Notes under the pieces: generated by a model
The model's input: only the letters and a program-made list of their open reading frames with translations
Told to the model about the DNA's origin: nothing
The model's database searches: none
Position numbers and translations under genes: made by a program
In this document: positions 44,574 through 55,826 of the stretch, piece after piece
How positions within the stretch are numbered: the first letter of the stretch is position 1
Layout of the letters: each line of letters opens with the position of its first letter
Assembly (NCBI GenBank): GCA_035772405.1
Contig: JAYKKM010000303.1
Location: 2,521,001 to 2,585,000 of the forward strand
Length of the DNA stretch: 64,000 bases
Reading direction: 5' to 3'
DNA from: Chrysogorgia sp. JL179-B06
Taxonomy: Eukaryota; Cnidaria; Anthozoa; Scleralcyonacea; Chrysogorgiidae

Positions 44574-45926
44574 TTATCTTAATTCACAAATACGATATAA
44601 CGAATGCGAGATATCTTGAGTATTTTCTGAAAATAACTGTATTGTCCATTCCTGATAATTCCCTCCTCCCAACGTGACTAGCTTCCTTCCCGACGACAAG
44701 ATGTGCATCTCAATGATAGCTATTGCTCCACTGTCATACAGACCTTTTATTGGACTTAAGGTTATTGGATATTTCAATAATGTCATCAAATCTACGAATA
44801 ACGACAATCGTCGTTTTTCGCTGACATCTTGGATAAGCGTGTCAGAACCGTAGTCCACTATGTCGCTAGATAAATAGACTTTCCAGTCATGTTTCGTTTG
44901 AAGTTTTTGAATTCTCGAAGCTAGCTTTTGAAAGCATTGACGAGTAACGTTTTCTCCACGCCAGAAGATATGACGTTCAGCCCTTACATGAACTGAAATA
45001 AAGGATTTACCAAGACCGGATGTCTGTATGAATGCTCTTGCAATATTTACTAATTGTGTATTATGTTTTAAATCCGATGGACGAAGTTGTGTAGTTATGG
45101 TGGGTGATAATGAAAAATGCGTTCTTCCAGGTCCTACTCCTTTCCATTGCACAATTCCGACGCAATTCGCTCCTTGAATGACTTCATTTTCAAAGCTTTC
45201 TAAGCTCGATATAATGTCTGGATCAACACAAACGTATCGACTTACTTGAAATCCACCTAGTTGTTTAGCCATGTCTGATTTTCGAATATGTGGACAATTT
45301 GTCCATCCATTATTTTGTTTTGTCCTTAAGTAAATAGCCTGAAGGTTCTTCTGCGTAATTCTGTACCATGATGATGCGTCTTCAATTGATTTTCTCTCGT
45401 GGTATAGAAAATGCACAACGATATTTAGGCGACGATTACACGAGCGCCCCATCTCGTCTAACGATGTAAGTGTACTGTAGCCATGGGTTTTTAATTTATT
45501 ATTTACTTGTCGAAGGTCAAAATACGTTTCAAACGGACTAAAGCTCACAACTCGCCGTCTATAGTGATGTCCAATACCGTAAGGTGTTCCTGCCATACGA
45601 GAATTGTTCACAAAAGGTGCTACAACTTGACGGTTTCCGTATTTTGCCAAAGAACATAATGCCAGTAGATTTTCAGTAGCCCTCCCTAACTGCTCGTAGT
45701 AACGAAATGCAAAAATAAACTTCCCACGAGACGCTGCTGTCTCTGACACGCTATCTTCATAATATAACATTGCATTATTCCGAGCGGAGTCTTGAAACCA
45801 ATGCAACACCTGGCCACTATCCTCTCTCGTCCCACGCACAAATCCAAGATGTATTTGCTGTGACAATGATAACTTACTTTCCTTCGTTAACTCTGCTCTC
45901 TCTTGTCTCTCTTGATAAATATATAT
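44574..45926 (-). CDS. O-fucosyltransferase-like protein, catalytic part
   Basis: The minus-strand frame is open from 45926 to a TAA at 44574. It has no ATG at its start: the first ATG-free 5' part overlaps another frame that supplies a membrane anchor (45874-46023). Family-like segments are RYYEQLGRATENLLALCSLA with QVVAPFVNNSR near the N-terminus, SFISVHVRAERH (the H-x-R motif of GDP-fucose protein O-fucosyltransferases) about residue 290, and a C-terminal ALVSL-like SGAIAIIEMHILSSGRKLV. Such enzymes transfer fucose in the ER or Golgi. Cnidarians have many divergent members. Acceptor substrate cannot be inferred. Confidence is moderate, since similarity is judged from motifs only. Confidence 0.65.
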   Translation of the reverse strand: MYIYQERQERAELTKESKLSLSQQIHLGFVRGTREDSGQVLHWFQDSARNNAMLYYEDSVSETAASRGKFIFAFRYYEQLGRATENLLALCSLAKYGNRQVVAPFVNNSRMAGTPYGIGHHYRRRVVSFSPFETYFDLRQVNNKLKTHGYSTLTSLDEMGRSCNRRLNIVVHFLYHERKSIEDASSWYRITQKNLQAIYLRTKQNNGWTNCPHIRKSDMAKQLGGFQVSRYVCVDPDIISSLESFENEVIQGANCVGIVQWKGVGPGRTHFSLSPTITTQLRPSDLKHNTQLVNIARAFIQTSGLGKSFISVHVRAERHIFWRGENVTRQCFQKLASRIQKLQTKHDWKVYLSSDIVDYGSDTLIQDVSEKRRLSLFVDLMTLLKYPITLSPIKGLYDSGAIAIIEMHILSSGRKLVTLGGGNYQEWTIQLFSENTQDISHSLYRICELR

Positions 45927-46023
45927 TCACGTACGCTGTAAAGATGTATACGAACAACAAAACCAACATAAGATATTGGAATTTTTTCTTTCGGACAAAC
46001 ACAAATAGAAATCTCCAAGTCAT
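45874..46023 (-). CDS. N-terminal signal-anchor ORF of the fucosyltransferase-like gene, in another frame
   Basis: From ATG at 46023 the minus strand encodes 49 residues: a short basic cytosolic tail (MTWRFLFVFVRKKKFQY), a hydrophobic segment (LMLVLLFVYIFTAYVNIYL) and a polar stem, ending at TAA 45874. This is a classic type II Golgi anchor. It overlaps the catalytic frame by about 50 bp in a GA-rich tract (CAAGAGAGACAAGAGAGAGC). A one-base indel there would fuse both. A GTAAGT donor-like string at 45877-45872 coincides with the stop but has no matching acceptor of correct phase nearby. Confidence 0.6.
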   Translation of the reverse strand: MTWRFLFVFVRKKKFQYLMLVLLFVYIFTAYVNIYLSRETRESRVNEGK

Positions 46024-48880
46024 TGATATACAAGGACGAGGAAAGTGTCAAGGATTATTTTTCATAAACACAACCAGCTTGTATAAACCATGGTAATTCT
46101 ACTGCTTAGAAAATTTGATATAAATATTTACTGTCCATTCGCAGTAGGGATTGAGCGTTGTCACAAAGACGGACAAGTCCTACTGCTAGTAATAGGTTTC
46201 ACATTTAAATTTTGATGTCCTGCCTGACACTGAACTGCTTGACAAATCATAATGTCTGTAAGAAATATTACCAAGTCAATTGCGTCGAGTCGCGCGCCTA
46301 TTGGTTAATCGTATTAAAAAAACCAATAATAACTCAGTAGACATTAGAGTATTCTCAAAACATGTTTAAATATATCGCTTTTTCGTTTGCTTGGAATAAC
46401 AAGTAATTTAAGTATTTTATTCTGTAATTCTATTAGTTTGTCAATCATCCTAATGATTATACAAAGGTCATGTGACTCGTATGATTTTATCGAAACATAG
46501 TAAAGAAAATAGAAACAGAAAGTTGACAGATCGTGATTAAAATTTGCATAATCATTTCAATATTTACAATTAATGCTTTGTAGTTCCCCTACAAAGAAAG
46601 TGTATTTGGAAATGGACCATCTCATTTCATTATCCACCTGTCTCACTGCGTGCCTGTAGGGAGTATGAACAGTGTGCTCAGTTGGATTTTTCTTCGTAAC
46701 GAAATTTGAATAGATTTCCATGGAGAAGGCTTATATGGCGGTCACTTCAATGACTTTATATTGATTACAATAAACATCATAGATGCCAGTTTCTTTTAGC
46801 CTGCTCCGCAGGCAACTCATGTGTGGCTTCTTTTCCCCGTGTCAAATAGCTTCCAAAGCGATTAATTTGAAGCGAAATTAAGAGAAACCACAGAGACTAT
46901 AGTTTTTAATTTCTTTATCAAATAGTTTCTCAAAATATACATGTATATCACATGTTCTTTTGCTATCTAATATTATAAATTTTAGATCATTACCATATAC
47001 CTTTGTCATATTTTTCACTACATTGTAACTAATTATAATAGAGCGTTAACAATTTGTTTCAGGATATATATGTGCGGTAAAATTTACACACGCGCGCTCA
47101 TATTTTACTAAATCCCTATTTTACTAAATTTCAGTGCATCAGCACACTTATATACTCAATATACTTATATACTCAAGTTTTCTACTCAAGAAATCATTTT
47201 GAGAGTTGTTTATTTGTGGACACTACAGGTCAATATATTCTCAATATAAAAAGTACTCCTTTTCGAGTTCATGTCAATTGTAAATATCTCTTAAATTATT
47301 ACTCTTGAAAAATGTCTTCAAACGCGGCATCGCGGGCTCACGTAACTGGCTTTCCTATATTTTTCTCAGAATCAAGAAGTTCCTTTTTCTAACAAAATCG
47401 TTTTCTGCCAGAATAACTTGCGAATTTTTAAAATTTATCGTCAGCTTTGTTGAATTAACCGAAGCTTATATTAAGTAACCTCCGGTTTATCTGATCAGTA
47501 CTTGCATTGTTTATCGAGGACTGGATCTGGATGTACCTCCCCGGTGCAGATGGCAGTGATGAGATTCAAAAATATCCGGTTTTTATATATCTATTGATTT
47601 ATATATCTATTGATTATTTTCGAACTGTGCGCCGTAATTATTGTTTCAAACTCTCCATATCTCAATGCCGCGACTCGAGGGTAAAATTCTTTCATTTCCG
47701 ACAATTTAGAACGGCAACGATGATTATACAATTGCCTATATTTGCCCTGCAGCCAAAAAGCGCCTTTCTCTAATCCGTTTTGAACATACACATGTAGAGT
47801 CGAGGTAATGCAATGAGATGCATATATATTTCAAGTAAAGTTTAATGCGTTTAAGTTTTCAGGAAGGCTAAAAGGGATGACTCAAAAGGACCTTTCTGTT
47901 TTTATTTTTCGTTAGGTTTAGGATGGTTAGGATCAAGGTTAGGGTTAGGATTAGGATTACGATTGAGATTAGGGTTAGGATTGGTAGATCTAAAAAATGT
48001 AAAGGTCCGTCGTTAATCTCAATGTATATGTATATGTATTTTTTAATTTTTGTATAACTCTAATTTCTCATCACATCCGTTTACCTTGAATTCGAACCGC
48101 ATCGTAATCATTGTAATTGTTTTTATAAATATATATTTATATGAAAACCGTTCAAAACCATCCCACTCTTATAATGTTCTCGCTTCATATTAAAAGGAAA
48201 TACGGCCTAAATTTTCAGGCCTCCAATTCGTCCTCCGGCTAATATGGAGACGCAATATTACAAGCAGTGGTGTAGAGACATGTAAATCTAAAGTTATGGG
48301 GCGCGGGGTAGAAGTAAAAATATCAAGGGAGCTTAGCATGTCCTTTCAAGTTGTTATTTTTAAGATCTCTGAGAATTCTTCTAAGGTAATTTGTACATGC
48401 AATTATGTCATTGTTGTAAGTTTCTTTTTTCATGCACGAACACATTAGTGAAGAATATTGCACGCAACAACAGGGCCCATGGCATAGTAATAATCATGAC
48501 TGTTGTCATGTCTCTGCCTGTTATTTTGTGTAAAGGAAAGCTATTAAAAAACAAAAAATAGACAGGTTGGCGGCTAGGAACAAGTTAGTTTAGTTGCATT
48601 TCACTGCCTGCACAGTTGATGTATTAGACTTATTTAAAGACGTCACGGGCTTAAAGACGACTATTTAAAGACGGCTTTGTTTTATTAGAGTAGTTAAAAA
48701 CGGTTTTGTTTCGAAAGGCCCGCTTTTTCGCACGTCCGCATAATTTCCAAACTTGGAGCAAGTATAGCTTACATTTCACGAAGGTTAGTACTTATGGACC
48801 AGGGAAGGCAAGAAGCTGCTAGATCCAATAATGAACCAATGATGGACCATCATCAGATTTAGCAACACTTGCCCTTTGTA
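46024..48880. other. Long stretch without recognisable genes
   Basis: AT-rich. A TTAGGATTAGG-type degenerate repeat lies at 47919-47985. The plus ORF 47507-47773 resembles no family I know and looks incidental. Confidence 0.5.
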
Positions 48881-48894
48881 GGGTAGCCTACGTG

Positions 48895-48955
48895 TAGACC
48901 CCAGGTTTCTGTGTAGGGGTCTACACGTAGGCTATTTGTAGGGTGGCTCAGCTTT
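48895..48955. repeat. Small hairpin repeat
   Basis: AGCCTACGTGTAGACCCC is mirrored by GGGGTCTACACGTAGGCT around a 15-base loop. Confidence 0.7.
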
Positions 48956-49159
48956 CATGATTGGAATTTTTGAGGGCTTAATTTAGCCCTTGTACGTACA
49001 TTGTATAGGTTCCTCCGCTTCCTATACGTATATGTCATTATCATGGCGAAGCTTATAACTTGCCAGATGAATGATGTTTGTCGAGTACTAAAAGTTATAT
49101 TAGGTTCCCAGACATAAGACCTTGGAGTTGAATTTTTTTGCAACTCATGGTCCTTTTTG

Positions 49160-49370
49160 CGTTCGCGGTTCGCGGTTTATTTTAACCGCGAACATATGCA
49201 TATAATATCAATTTCTGATAAGCCGCGGTTTATTTTAACCGCGGCTTATCAGAAATTGATATATATATATATATTATGCATGTTCGCGGTTTATTTTAAC
49301 CGCGGCTTATCAGAAATTGATATATATATATATATTATGCATGTTCGCGGTTTATTTTAACCGCGGCTTA
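49160..49370. repeat. Tandem repeat of about 61 bp, each with a CGCGGTTT palindrome
   Basis: Units contain CGCGGTTTATTTTAACCGCG, GCTTATCAGAAATTGATA and a (TA)n tract ending ATTATGCATGTT. Three to four copies are present. Confidence 0.8.
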
Positions 49371-50344
49371 TATTTCCTGTGTTATAAACCGCCTTACTCT
49401 GTCCCATAGAAATCATTGCAAAACGCGTATAGAACAATCATAACTGAAAATGTCTATCCTGTGACTGGCCTTGAATGCGCCATTTGCTAGTGGGCTGAAA
49501 CACCTATATAGGTTATTTTGCGACCACGGGGGGACTGATTTATTAACACTATAGATGGCGTGAGGTTGACAGTCACAATAGAAAATAAATGCTTTTTTCA
49601 GTGGATGATTTGTAATCAATGCGATGAAATAATAGAACAAAGTACGAAAGTGTTATAACGCTTATTAAAGTGTGTATTGTTCAAGTGTGCTTGATGTTGT
49701 TTTTTTCATTTTTTTGTGTTTTAATTTCCAATGCAAGCTGTAGACCGAGGTGGTCTGGTAACGAGTAGTGGTATTGGATTCAGGAAAGATCCTTGAACTG
49801 CCAACCACTCGGGTAGCTTGCACCTATCACACCAATTGCTTGGTGGAAAAGTTACTTACCCTTTCTTTTATTGAATAAAGGGTGGGACGGTGGGTATGAT
49901 ATTTGTTCCTCAGATTTCTAATACACGTCCGATTACCTTCCGTGCAAGTGCATGCGCTAATGATTTGTCACGCGCTTTACCAGTCTTTTAGCCATGCGCA
50001 CACATGACACCTTACACCGTCCTTCTGCACACGCGTGGTTACCTAACTATTAACCTTGGTTATTACATAACCTCACCAAAAACAAGGAGTGGTGCGGGGG
50101 ATATTAGACGGGAATATTAGAGGGGATACTATAGAGGGGAATATTAGAGGGGAATATTAATCTATTGTTTTGTGTTACAATAAAAAATCACCACTAGCTT
50201 TTCAGACAGTTGATGTACAGGGTTATTGAATATATTGCCCGAAAACAACAAAGGAAACCGAGCAATGTGAAAAATAATTTTCAAACGTTCATAATATCTC
50301 AAAAAATATTCGAACTAATCAAACTCCAGCTGTAGCAAAGGTTC

Positions 50345-50414
50345 TGAGTACCAGATGAGAACCCATAATTAACCTTCTGATTGCTGGCGGATGCTCTAAC
50401 CATCAATTGAATTG
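50345..50414 (-). repeat. tRNA-like relic (decayed tRNA-derived SINE)
   Basis: The minus strand reads TGATGGTTAGAGCATCCGCC (A box and D-arm like), followed by ATCAGAAGG and GGGTTCTCATCTGG (degenerate B box). The acceptor stem is not intact. Confidence 0.4.
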
Positions 50415-50956
50415 AATTTATTTATTTACATTGTTTGATGTCATAATTTGTTACGGCTAGGGCCTACTAGAAACCTAAACAGGCTTTTTATTAAGAGCTC
50501 AATTTACGTTATATTTATTAATTTATTTGTTTATAGTCAGTTCAAAGTTTTAAAATAGAAAGAAGAATAAGCTATATAAAACTAGTAAAAAAGTAAAATA
50601 TGAAAGATATTTTGTAGATATTATATATAAGAAAGCCTATGTGGTGTGCCGCTATTCCAAACCACAGTATATATTTTTGAATTTGAAATTAAGTTACTCA
50701 GTCCGAGTATTTCTGTGCAGGTAAGAGCTATTTCTGTACGTCGAGCATCGTAGGAATTATTATAAGCTCGAAAGTTTTGTTATGTTAGTTATCTGAGCTA
50801 GCACTTCTATACATTCTTATAACAATATCTGGAGAGCAAGCAGAATGTAAAGCATGTATCTCTTTTTGTTTTGGTAGTCCTTTTGATCAGCCCGCAGTAT
50901 TCTGACTTTTTCATCCGCTGCTATTAGGAGCTCGTATGACGACACTGACTAACGCT

Positions 50957-51056
50957 GCGTTTACACTAGTGTAAAACTAATCGGATTCACATTGTTTTGC
51001 ATCCTCATGGGAATACAAAATAATACGAATTTGAGGCTTTTGCTCTAGTGTAAACG
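50957..51056. mobile_element. 100-bp MITE with GCGTTTACACTAG ends
   Basis: GCGTTTACACTAG is mirrored by CTAGTGTAAACGC. The terminal GTTTACACT is shared with the Harbinger-like element at 17727-19524. Confidence 0.7.
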
Positions 51057-51142
51057 CAGTCTAAGAGTGACTGCGAGGGAGACCTCAAGAAGAAGTGTTT
51101 AACGACCATTATACATTTCAGACCGATTTCTTACGCTAGTAT

Positions 51143-51330
51143 TATAGGGTTATATCAGGGTTAGTATTAGGGTTAGTATTAGGGTTAGTATTAGGGTTAG
51201 TATTAGGGTTAGTATTAGGGTTAGTATTAGGGTTAGTATTAGGGTTATATGCAGGGTTAGTATTAGGGTTAGTACTTAGTATTAGGGTTAGTATTAGGGT
51301 TAGTATTAGGGTTAGTATTAGGGTTGGTGC
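51143..51330 (+). repeat. 12-bp array GGGTTAGTATTA
   Basis: About 14 units of TTAGGGTTAGTA with a few interruptions. It contains telomere-like TTAGGG but the unit is 12 bp. Confidence 0.9.
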
Positions 51331-51424
51331 ATGTTATATAGTGGATTTACTGAGCACGAGAGTATTGGGATATTTGCTCCCAAATGCTCCTTTTCACTTA
51401 CGTGATTAGATAACATGCACCAAG
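51324..51424. repeat. Palindrome-ended spacer between the two 12-bp arrays
   Basis: GGTGCATGTTAT at 51326 is mirrored by ATAACATGCACC at 51411-51422. TTGGGATATTTGCTCCCAAA forms a smaller hairpin inside. Confidence 0.6.
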
Positions 51425-51532
51425 ATAAGAAATCGCCCTGATTGAACTCATAGTACTTATCTATATAAGGAAGAGCAAATATGTTGTCCTGACGAGCAAA
51501 TATACATTGCGCTAGTTACCAGGGACGAGAGG

Positions 51533-51856
51533 TAACCCTAATACTAACACTAATACTAACACTAATACTAACCCTAATACTAATACTAACACTAATACTA
51601 ACACTAATATACTAACACTAATATACTAACACTAATACTAACCCTAATACTAACTCTAATACTAACCCTAATACTAACACTAATACTAACACTAATATAC
51701 TAACACTAATATACTAACACTAATACTAACCCTAATACTAACCCTAATACTAACCCTAATACTAACACTAATAATACTAACACTAATACTAACTCTAATA
51801 CTAACCCTAATACTAACCCTATAATACTAATACTAACACTAATACTAACACTAATT
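51533..51856 (-). repeat. 12-bp array in opposite orientation (CTAATACTAACC)
   Basis: About 25 units of CTAATACTAACN, reverse complement of the array at 51143-51330 with C/A variants. Confidence 0.9.
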
Positions 51857-51923
51857 AAGACATCTTCGCCATATAGGTAATATGATAGAAAAAAGGTTAA
51901 AACATTTTATTAAAGTTAAAAAT

Positions 51924-51954
51924 GAACGTTTTCGATCAAGTGATCATCATCACG
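51924..51954 (-). ncRNA. Hammerhead-like motif of PLE type
   Basis: The minus strand reads TGATGATGATCACTTGATC, then GAAAACGTTC. Stem II (TGATCA/TGATC) and GAAA are present; the leading C of CUGAUGA is G. Confidence 0.35.
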
Positions 51955-52130
51955 TTTCAACCTGATGATGATATTACTAATTAATTAATATTATTAATTA
52001 ATTAATAATATTATTAATTAGTAACAGTATTAATTAATTAATTTTAAAAAGTCAGAGTAATTAATGTATTTATTCTTCCTTATATGGAATACGTTATATA
52101 GGTCCAGATATATTAATCGCGGGCTTAGGG

Positions 52131-52357
52131 GCTCTTACTTCGCGTGTACCGGACACAGAAATTTAGCACTGTATAGAACTGCCTCGTTCTTTAAAAAATC
52201 CTGTTTATTTTTGTCCTGGAATTGTCCAATTCATGAATTAAACCTATCCTAGATAAAATAAATGGGATTTTTTAAAGATGAGGCAGTTACGTTCTATACA
52301 GTGCCAACTAACATTTTACTCATGCAAATTTCTGTGTCCGGAACACGAAGTAAGAGC
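52131..52357. mobile_element. Fold-back MITE, 227 bp
   Basis: GCTCTTACTTCGCGTGTACC faces GGAACACGAAGTAAGAGC. Inner arms AGCACTGTATAGAACTGCCT and GGCAGTTACGTTCTATACAG are also inverted. Confidence 0.75.
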
Positions 52358-52360
52358 AGG

Positions 52361-52877
52361 CGGATTTCCAGTCCTCACACGAAGCAACTCGCAGCACTCG
52401 CAAGCTCGCTACGAGTGTTTTAGCCCTCGTGGCAGATAGTTGGAAATTTTGAACTATTTTTTACTCGCAGCAAGTACTCGCAATAACCAATCAAAACAAA
52501 TTACGTCAACATTTCAAATCATTAGTAATTTTCGGGAAAATTGCACAAAGGAAACCATTACCGTGTCGGTGTGTATTTGCATAGATATTGAAGGGGAAGA
52601 AATTACATAAATTAATCGAACTTTCACCTCGATTTTCTTATAAATACCGATTTATTTGAGGTACTATATCTGAAACACTCAGAAGAGTGCTTCATCAGGA
52701 TATCCAAACACCTCGAAGTTTGTTAAAAAAACTCTGCTATCGCTTCATCAGTCTGATCTTTAAACACCGCGAGTTATCGCAACGAGCTGCATGTGGTGGA
52801 AATACAGTGGAAACCATGCGAGTACCCGCAGCGAGCTGCGAGTTGTTTTGTGAGAGGACTGGAATTATGGAAATCCG
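52361..52877. mobile_element. MITE, 517 bp, with CGGATTTCCAGTCCT ends
   Basis: CGGATTTCCAGTCCTCACA is mirrored by TGTGAGAGGACTGGAATTAT with GGAAATCCG. Subterminal CTCGCAGC repeats occur on both sides. A hammerhead-like CTGATGAAGCACTCTTCTGA lies inside on the minus strand (52671-52700). Confidence 0.7.
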
Positions 52878-52884
52878 CTTTTAG

Positions 52885-53250
52885 AGTCGAGATCGAGCTG
52901 CGAGCATGATGCAGTCTAATGATTTTATTACTAACAATCGATATTATTCTAACAACATAAGTTGGAATTTCAGAGGCTTACGGTCGAGATCGATCTGCGA
53001 GCATGATGATTTTCTTACTAACAATAGATATTATTCTAACAAAATAGGTTGGAACGTCGGGCTTAGAGTCGAGATCGAGCTGCGAACATGTTGTAGTTTA
53101 ATGATTTTCTTAATAACAATAGATATTGAGCTGCGACCATGTTGCAGTCTAATGATTTTCTTACTAATATTATTCTAACGGTCGGGCTAAGGTCGAGATC
53201 GAGCTGCGAGCATTTGCAGTTCAATATAATGAATTTCTTCCTAACAATAA
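52885..53250 (+). repeat. Imperfect tandem repeat, GAGATCGAGCTGCGAGCATG unit
   Basis: The phrase GTCGAGATCGAGCTGCGA recurs four to five times, with AATGATTTTCTTACTAACAA and TAGATATTATTCTAAC between copies. Unit lengths vary from about 65 to 115 bp. Confidence 0.75.
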
Positions 53251-53515
53251 ACAATTATTGGATGAGGCTGAGCTGCATGATATCAAGAATTATCCAGACC
53301 GATCGGGTCAATGTTATCAGCCGAACCCGAAGCGGCGAAGGCTGAGGCGGATAACATTGACAGAGGCTGGATAATTCTTGATATCATGTATAAGCTGAAT
53401 CCAATAATTGTTTTATTATACAATTATAAATAGACAATTTTTATATTTTGTAGGTGGCAAGACGTCAAGAATTGTCTGTAGGTTTTTTAGCCAATCACAA
53501 TCGAGATTGTACGAG
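53251..53515. mobile_element. Fold-back element related to 60844-61139
   Basis: ACAATTATTGGATGAGGCT is mirrored near 53390-53411, around TCAAGAATTATCCAG arms. The following segment (AAGAATTGTCTGTAGGTTTT) recurs inverted at about 60885-60905. Confidence 0.6.
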
Positions 53516-55060
53516 TATTGGATAATAATAGATTATTCTAATGATGTAGGTTGCAGGAACTATCTGCTACGTCGTGACATAAGACAAATGGCTAATCCAT
53601 GACTATATCGTCGTCAAGGTCGTATGCTCAGAAAATGCTTTTGAGCTCATGAGTGCCGCAGCATTGCAGCAAAGTGTGAAAATATGGGGCAGCTATAGAT
53701 CGCTAGCTGCTCCCAAGGATGGCCCTCGAATTATTATTTTTTTGGGGGAGGCAAATTCGACTATGCATTAGTTTGTTAAAAGCTCCCTTAATTTATACAA
53801 ATTGAAGTTCACAAGTTCACTGCACGTTATCAAAATATAATAAAAGCTTCTTACTTTTAATATAAGCTACTTACTAGTTACCTTTATATATTTACCGTAT
53901 TACAAAACTTGTATTACCTCTCACTGAGTGTGATTATTAGTTTATATATATCCCTTTAAGCTTATTTTGAAAATATGTGTCATCTTGATACTTGCAAATC
54001 ATTATCTCCAGGTTATTTTCACTACAATTTAAGATTAAAGGACATGATCTGCAAAAATAGTGGGGGTGGCCCCACCTGCAGCCATTGAGCTACAAGATAA
54101 TCGTCTTAGTAAAACTGTCAGCTACCGAGACTCCTTTACTGTCACTCACTCAGCAGGTCATTGAATCTCCTCAACATTTGACATGATCAGTCTGCAGTCC
54201 ACGCGCAATGGCTACATTTTTCATCTGGACTTATAGCCCGTCACTGCAGTGATATACTGATGAAGCGCAAATACATTCCCCAGACTTTGTTACTCGTGTT
54301 ATTAGTTTTAGGGATCAAAATGGAAAGCAATTCTAGTTCGGTTTAACCTGTGTCACAGCACTGACTGGTGTTGGACAAATACAAATGTACAATTTAGAAT
54401 GAACAACATCATTGTTTCAATATATATTTTGTTCGTATCCAGTTCAGACTGCGCATCCCTTATTGTCGCTTAGTAATCAAAACTCCGCTGACACTCAACT
54501 ATGTATATAACAGCAATTCTGACAGCTCCAGTCAATGTGTGGTTCAAAAACTGAAACCAAAGATGGCCAACATAGAGATATTTTTTACGTCAGTTTCAGT
54601 TAGTCAATTTCTAGTTCGTCATCGGCCTGCCGCTTGCGAGTGTTTTCAAGAGCGCGGTTCGACTTTTGGTCTTGTTAGTATTTAGGTTAGTATACTGTAC
54701 TGGGGTTAGTATTAGGGTTAATATTTAACCCTAACCGTTTTCAATTCTGAAAACAGATTTAGAATTACATAGTCCAAGTACATAAAATACGTGCCTATTA
54801 TATTTCGCAAACGTGCATACCCTTCGTAAAAACCTGTTATTTATGTGTTCGTCAGATCACAAATCGCCAATGGCAATGTCGATTTTAAGTCACGGCGGGA
54901 TTATCACCCTCGCTTCGCTCGGTCGCGCGACCTCGCTTGCGAGGGGATTGGCGAGTCGTCAACTATTAACTGTTGGAGAGGCAAATTCCGATAGGGGTAT
55001 CTAGTACGTATTCCTTATAAGGAAGCGCAAATAGAAGGCATATTGACGAGCCAACATGGT
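53516..55060. other. Stretch without recognisable genes
   Basis: AT-rich. There is a GGGTTAGTATTAGGG remnant at 54700-54735. A CTCGCTTCGCTCGGTCGCGC cluster lies at 54911-54930. No gene seen. Confidence 0.5.
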
Positions 55061-55137
55061 CTCTCATGAGATTCACGCTTATCCTTAATTCTGAGCGATT
55101 TTAAAATTAAGGATAATCGTGAATCTCAGGTGAGAGG
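55061..55137. repeat. 77-bp hairpin
   Basis: CTCTCATGAGATTCACGCTT is mirrored by GTGAATCTCAGGTGAGAG, with AATTAAGGATAA inner arms. Confidence 0.75.
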
Positions 55138-55359
55138 ATAACCTGGACGAGCAAATAGAGTGAATTAACGAGCAAATAGCTGACACGTTCAACCCTCGTA
55201 CCAGCCTCCTTGTTAATTGTGAGAAATAAACAACCCCCAAAGCTATAGAATAAGGAAAGTAATACCATGATCGCCTCGGATTCTTTTGTTCTCTCCGGGA
55301 ATGTAAACCTCGTATTTTCCTCATTACCCATGCATACGCCTTTGTCTTCTAAATTTCCT

Positions 55360-55483
55360 CGGGAAATTTAGTAGAAAACAAAAGATTTCTTTGTCTACTA
55401 ATTTTCCCTCATCAACCATGCAGGGGAAAATTAGTAGACAAAGAAATCCTTTCTCTTTTACTAAATTTCCCGCTTGCATATCT
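55360..55483. repeat. 124-bp hairpin
   Basis: GATTTCTTTGTCTACTAATT is mirrored by AATTAGTAGACAAAGAAATC; outer arms are CGGGAAATTTAGTA and TACTAAATTTCCCG. Confidence 0.8.
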
Positions 55484-55680
55484 ATTATAGATATAATATT
55501 ATAGATAGTCGCAGAACTTGCATATCTCACAAACACAAAGCATCTCCCAAAGGTATAATTACTTCAATCAATAGTAATAAAACTCGTAAACAACTTCACT
55601 GAACCATACAAAATCAAACACCTAAACTTATCTCAGCATACTTCCCTGAGTTTTCCTCGGCGATTATAATATTACAAACT

Positions 55681-55826
55681 GATACCATGACTTGTCGGGA
55701 AATTAGCGATTAAATTGCCCTTCGCCTCGGGAAGATTTGTAAAAGTCCTCGGGCTTCGCCCTCGGACTTTCACAAATCTTCCCTCGGCGGCGGGTTAATC
55801 GCTAATTGCCCTCAAGTCATGGTATT
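55681..55826. mobile_element. Fold-back MITE, 146 bp
   Basis: GATACCATGACTTG is mirrored by CAAGTCATGGTATT; inner arms GGGAAGATTTGTAAAAGTCC and GGACTTTCACAAATCTTCCC flank the loop GGGCTTCGCCC. Confidence 0.8.

Noticed and set aside
45857..45878. A 20-base intron (GTAAGT to CACAG) joining anchor and catalytic frames
   Set aside because: Far too short for splicing, and the joined frame is wrong.
47507..47773. 88-codon plus-strand ORF
   Set aside because: No recognisable motif, AT-driven composition and no splice context.
51143..51856. A true telomere or interstitial telomere fusion
   Set aside because: The unit is 12 bp (TTAGGGTTAGTA) and not TTAGGG; the arrays are inverted around a unique spacer and lie in a repeat-rich interior region.
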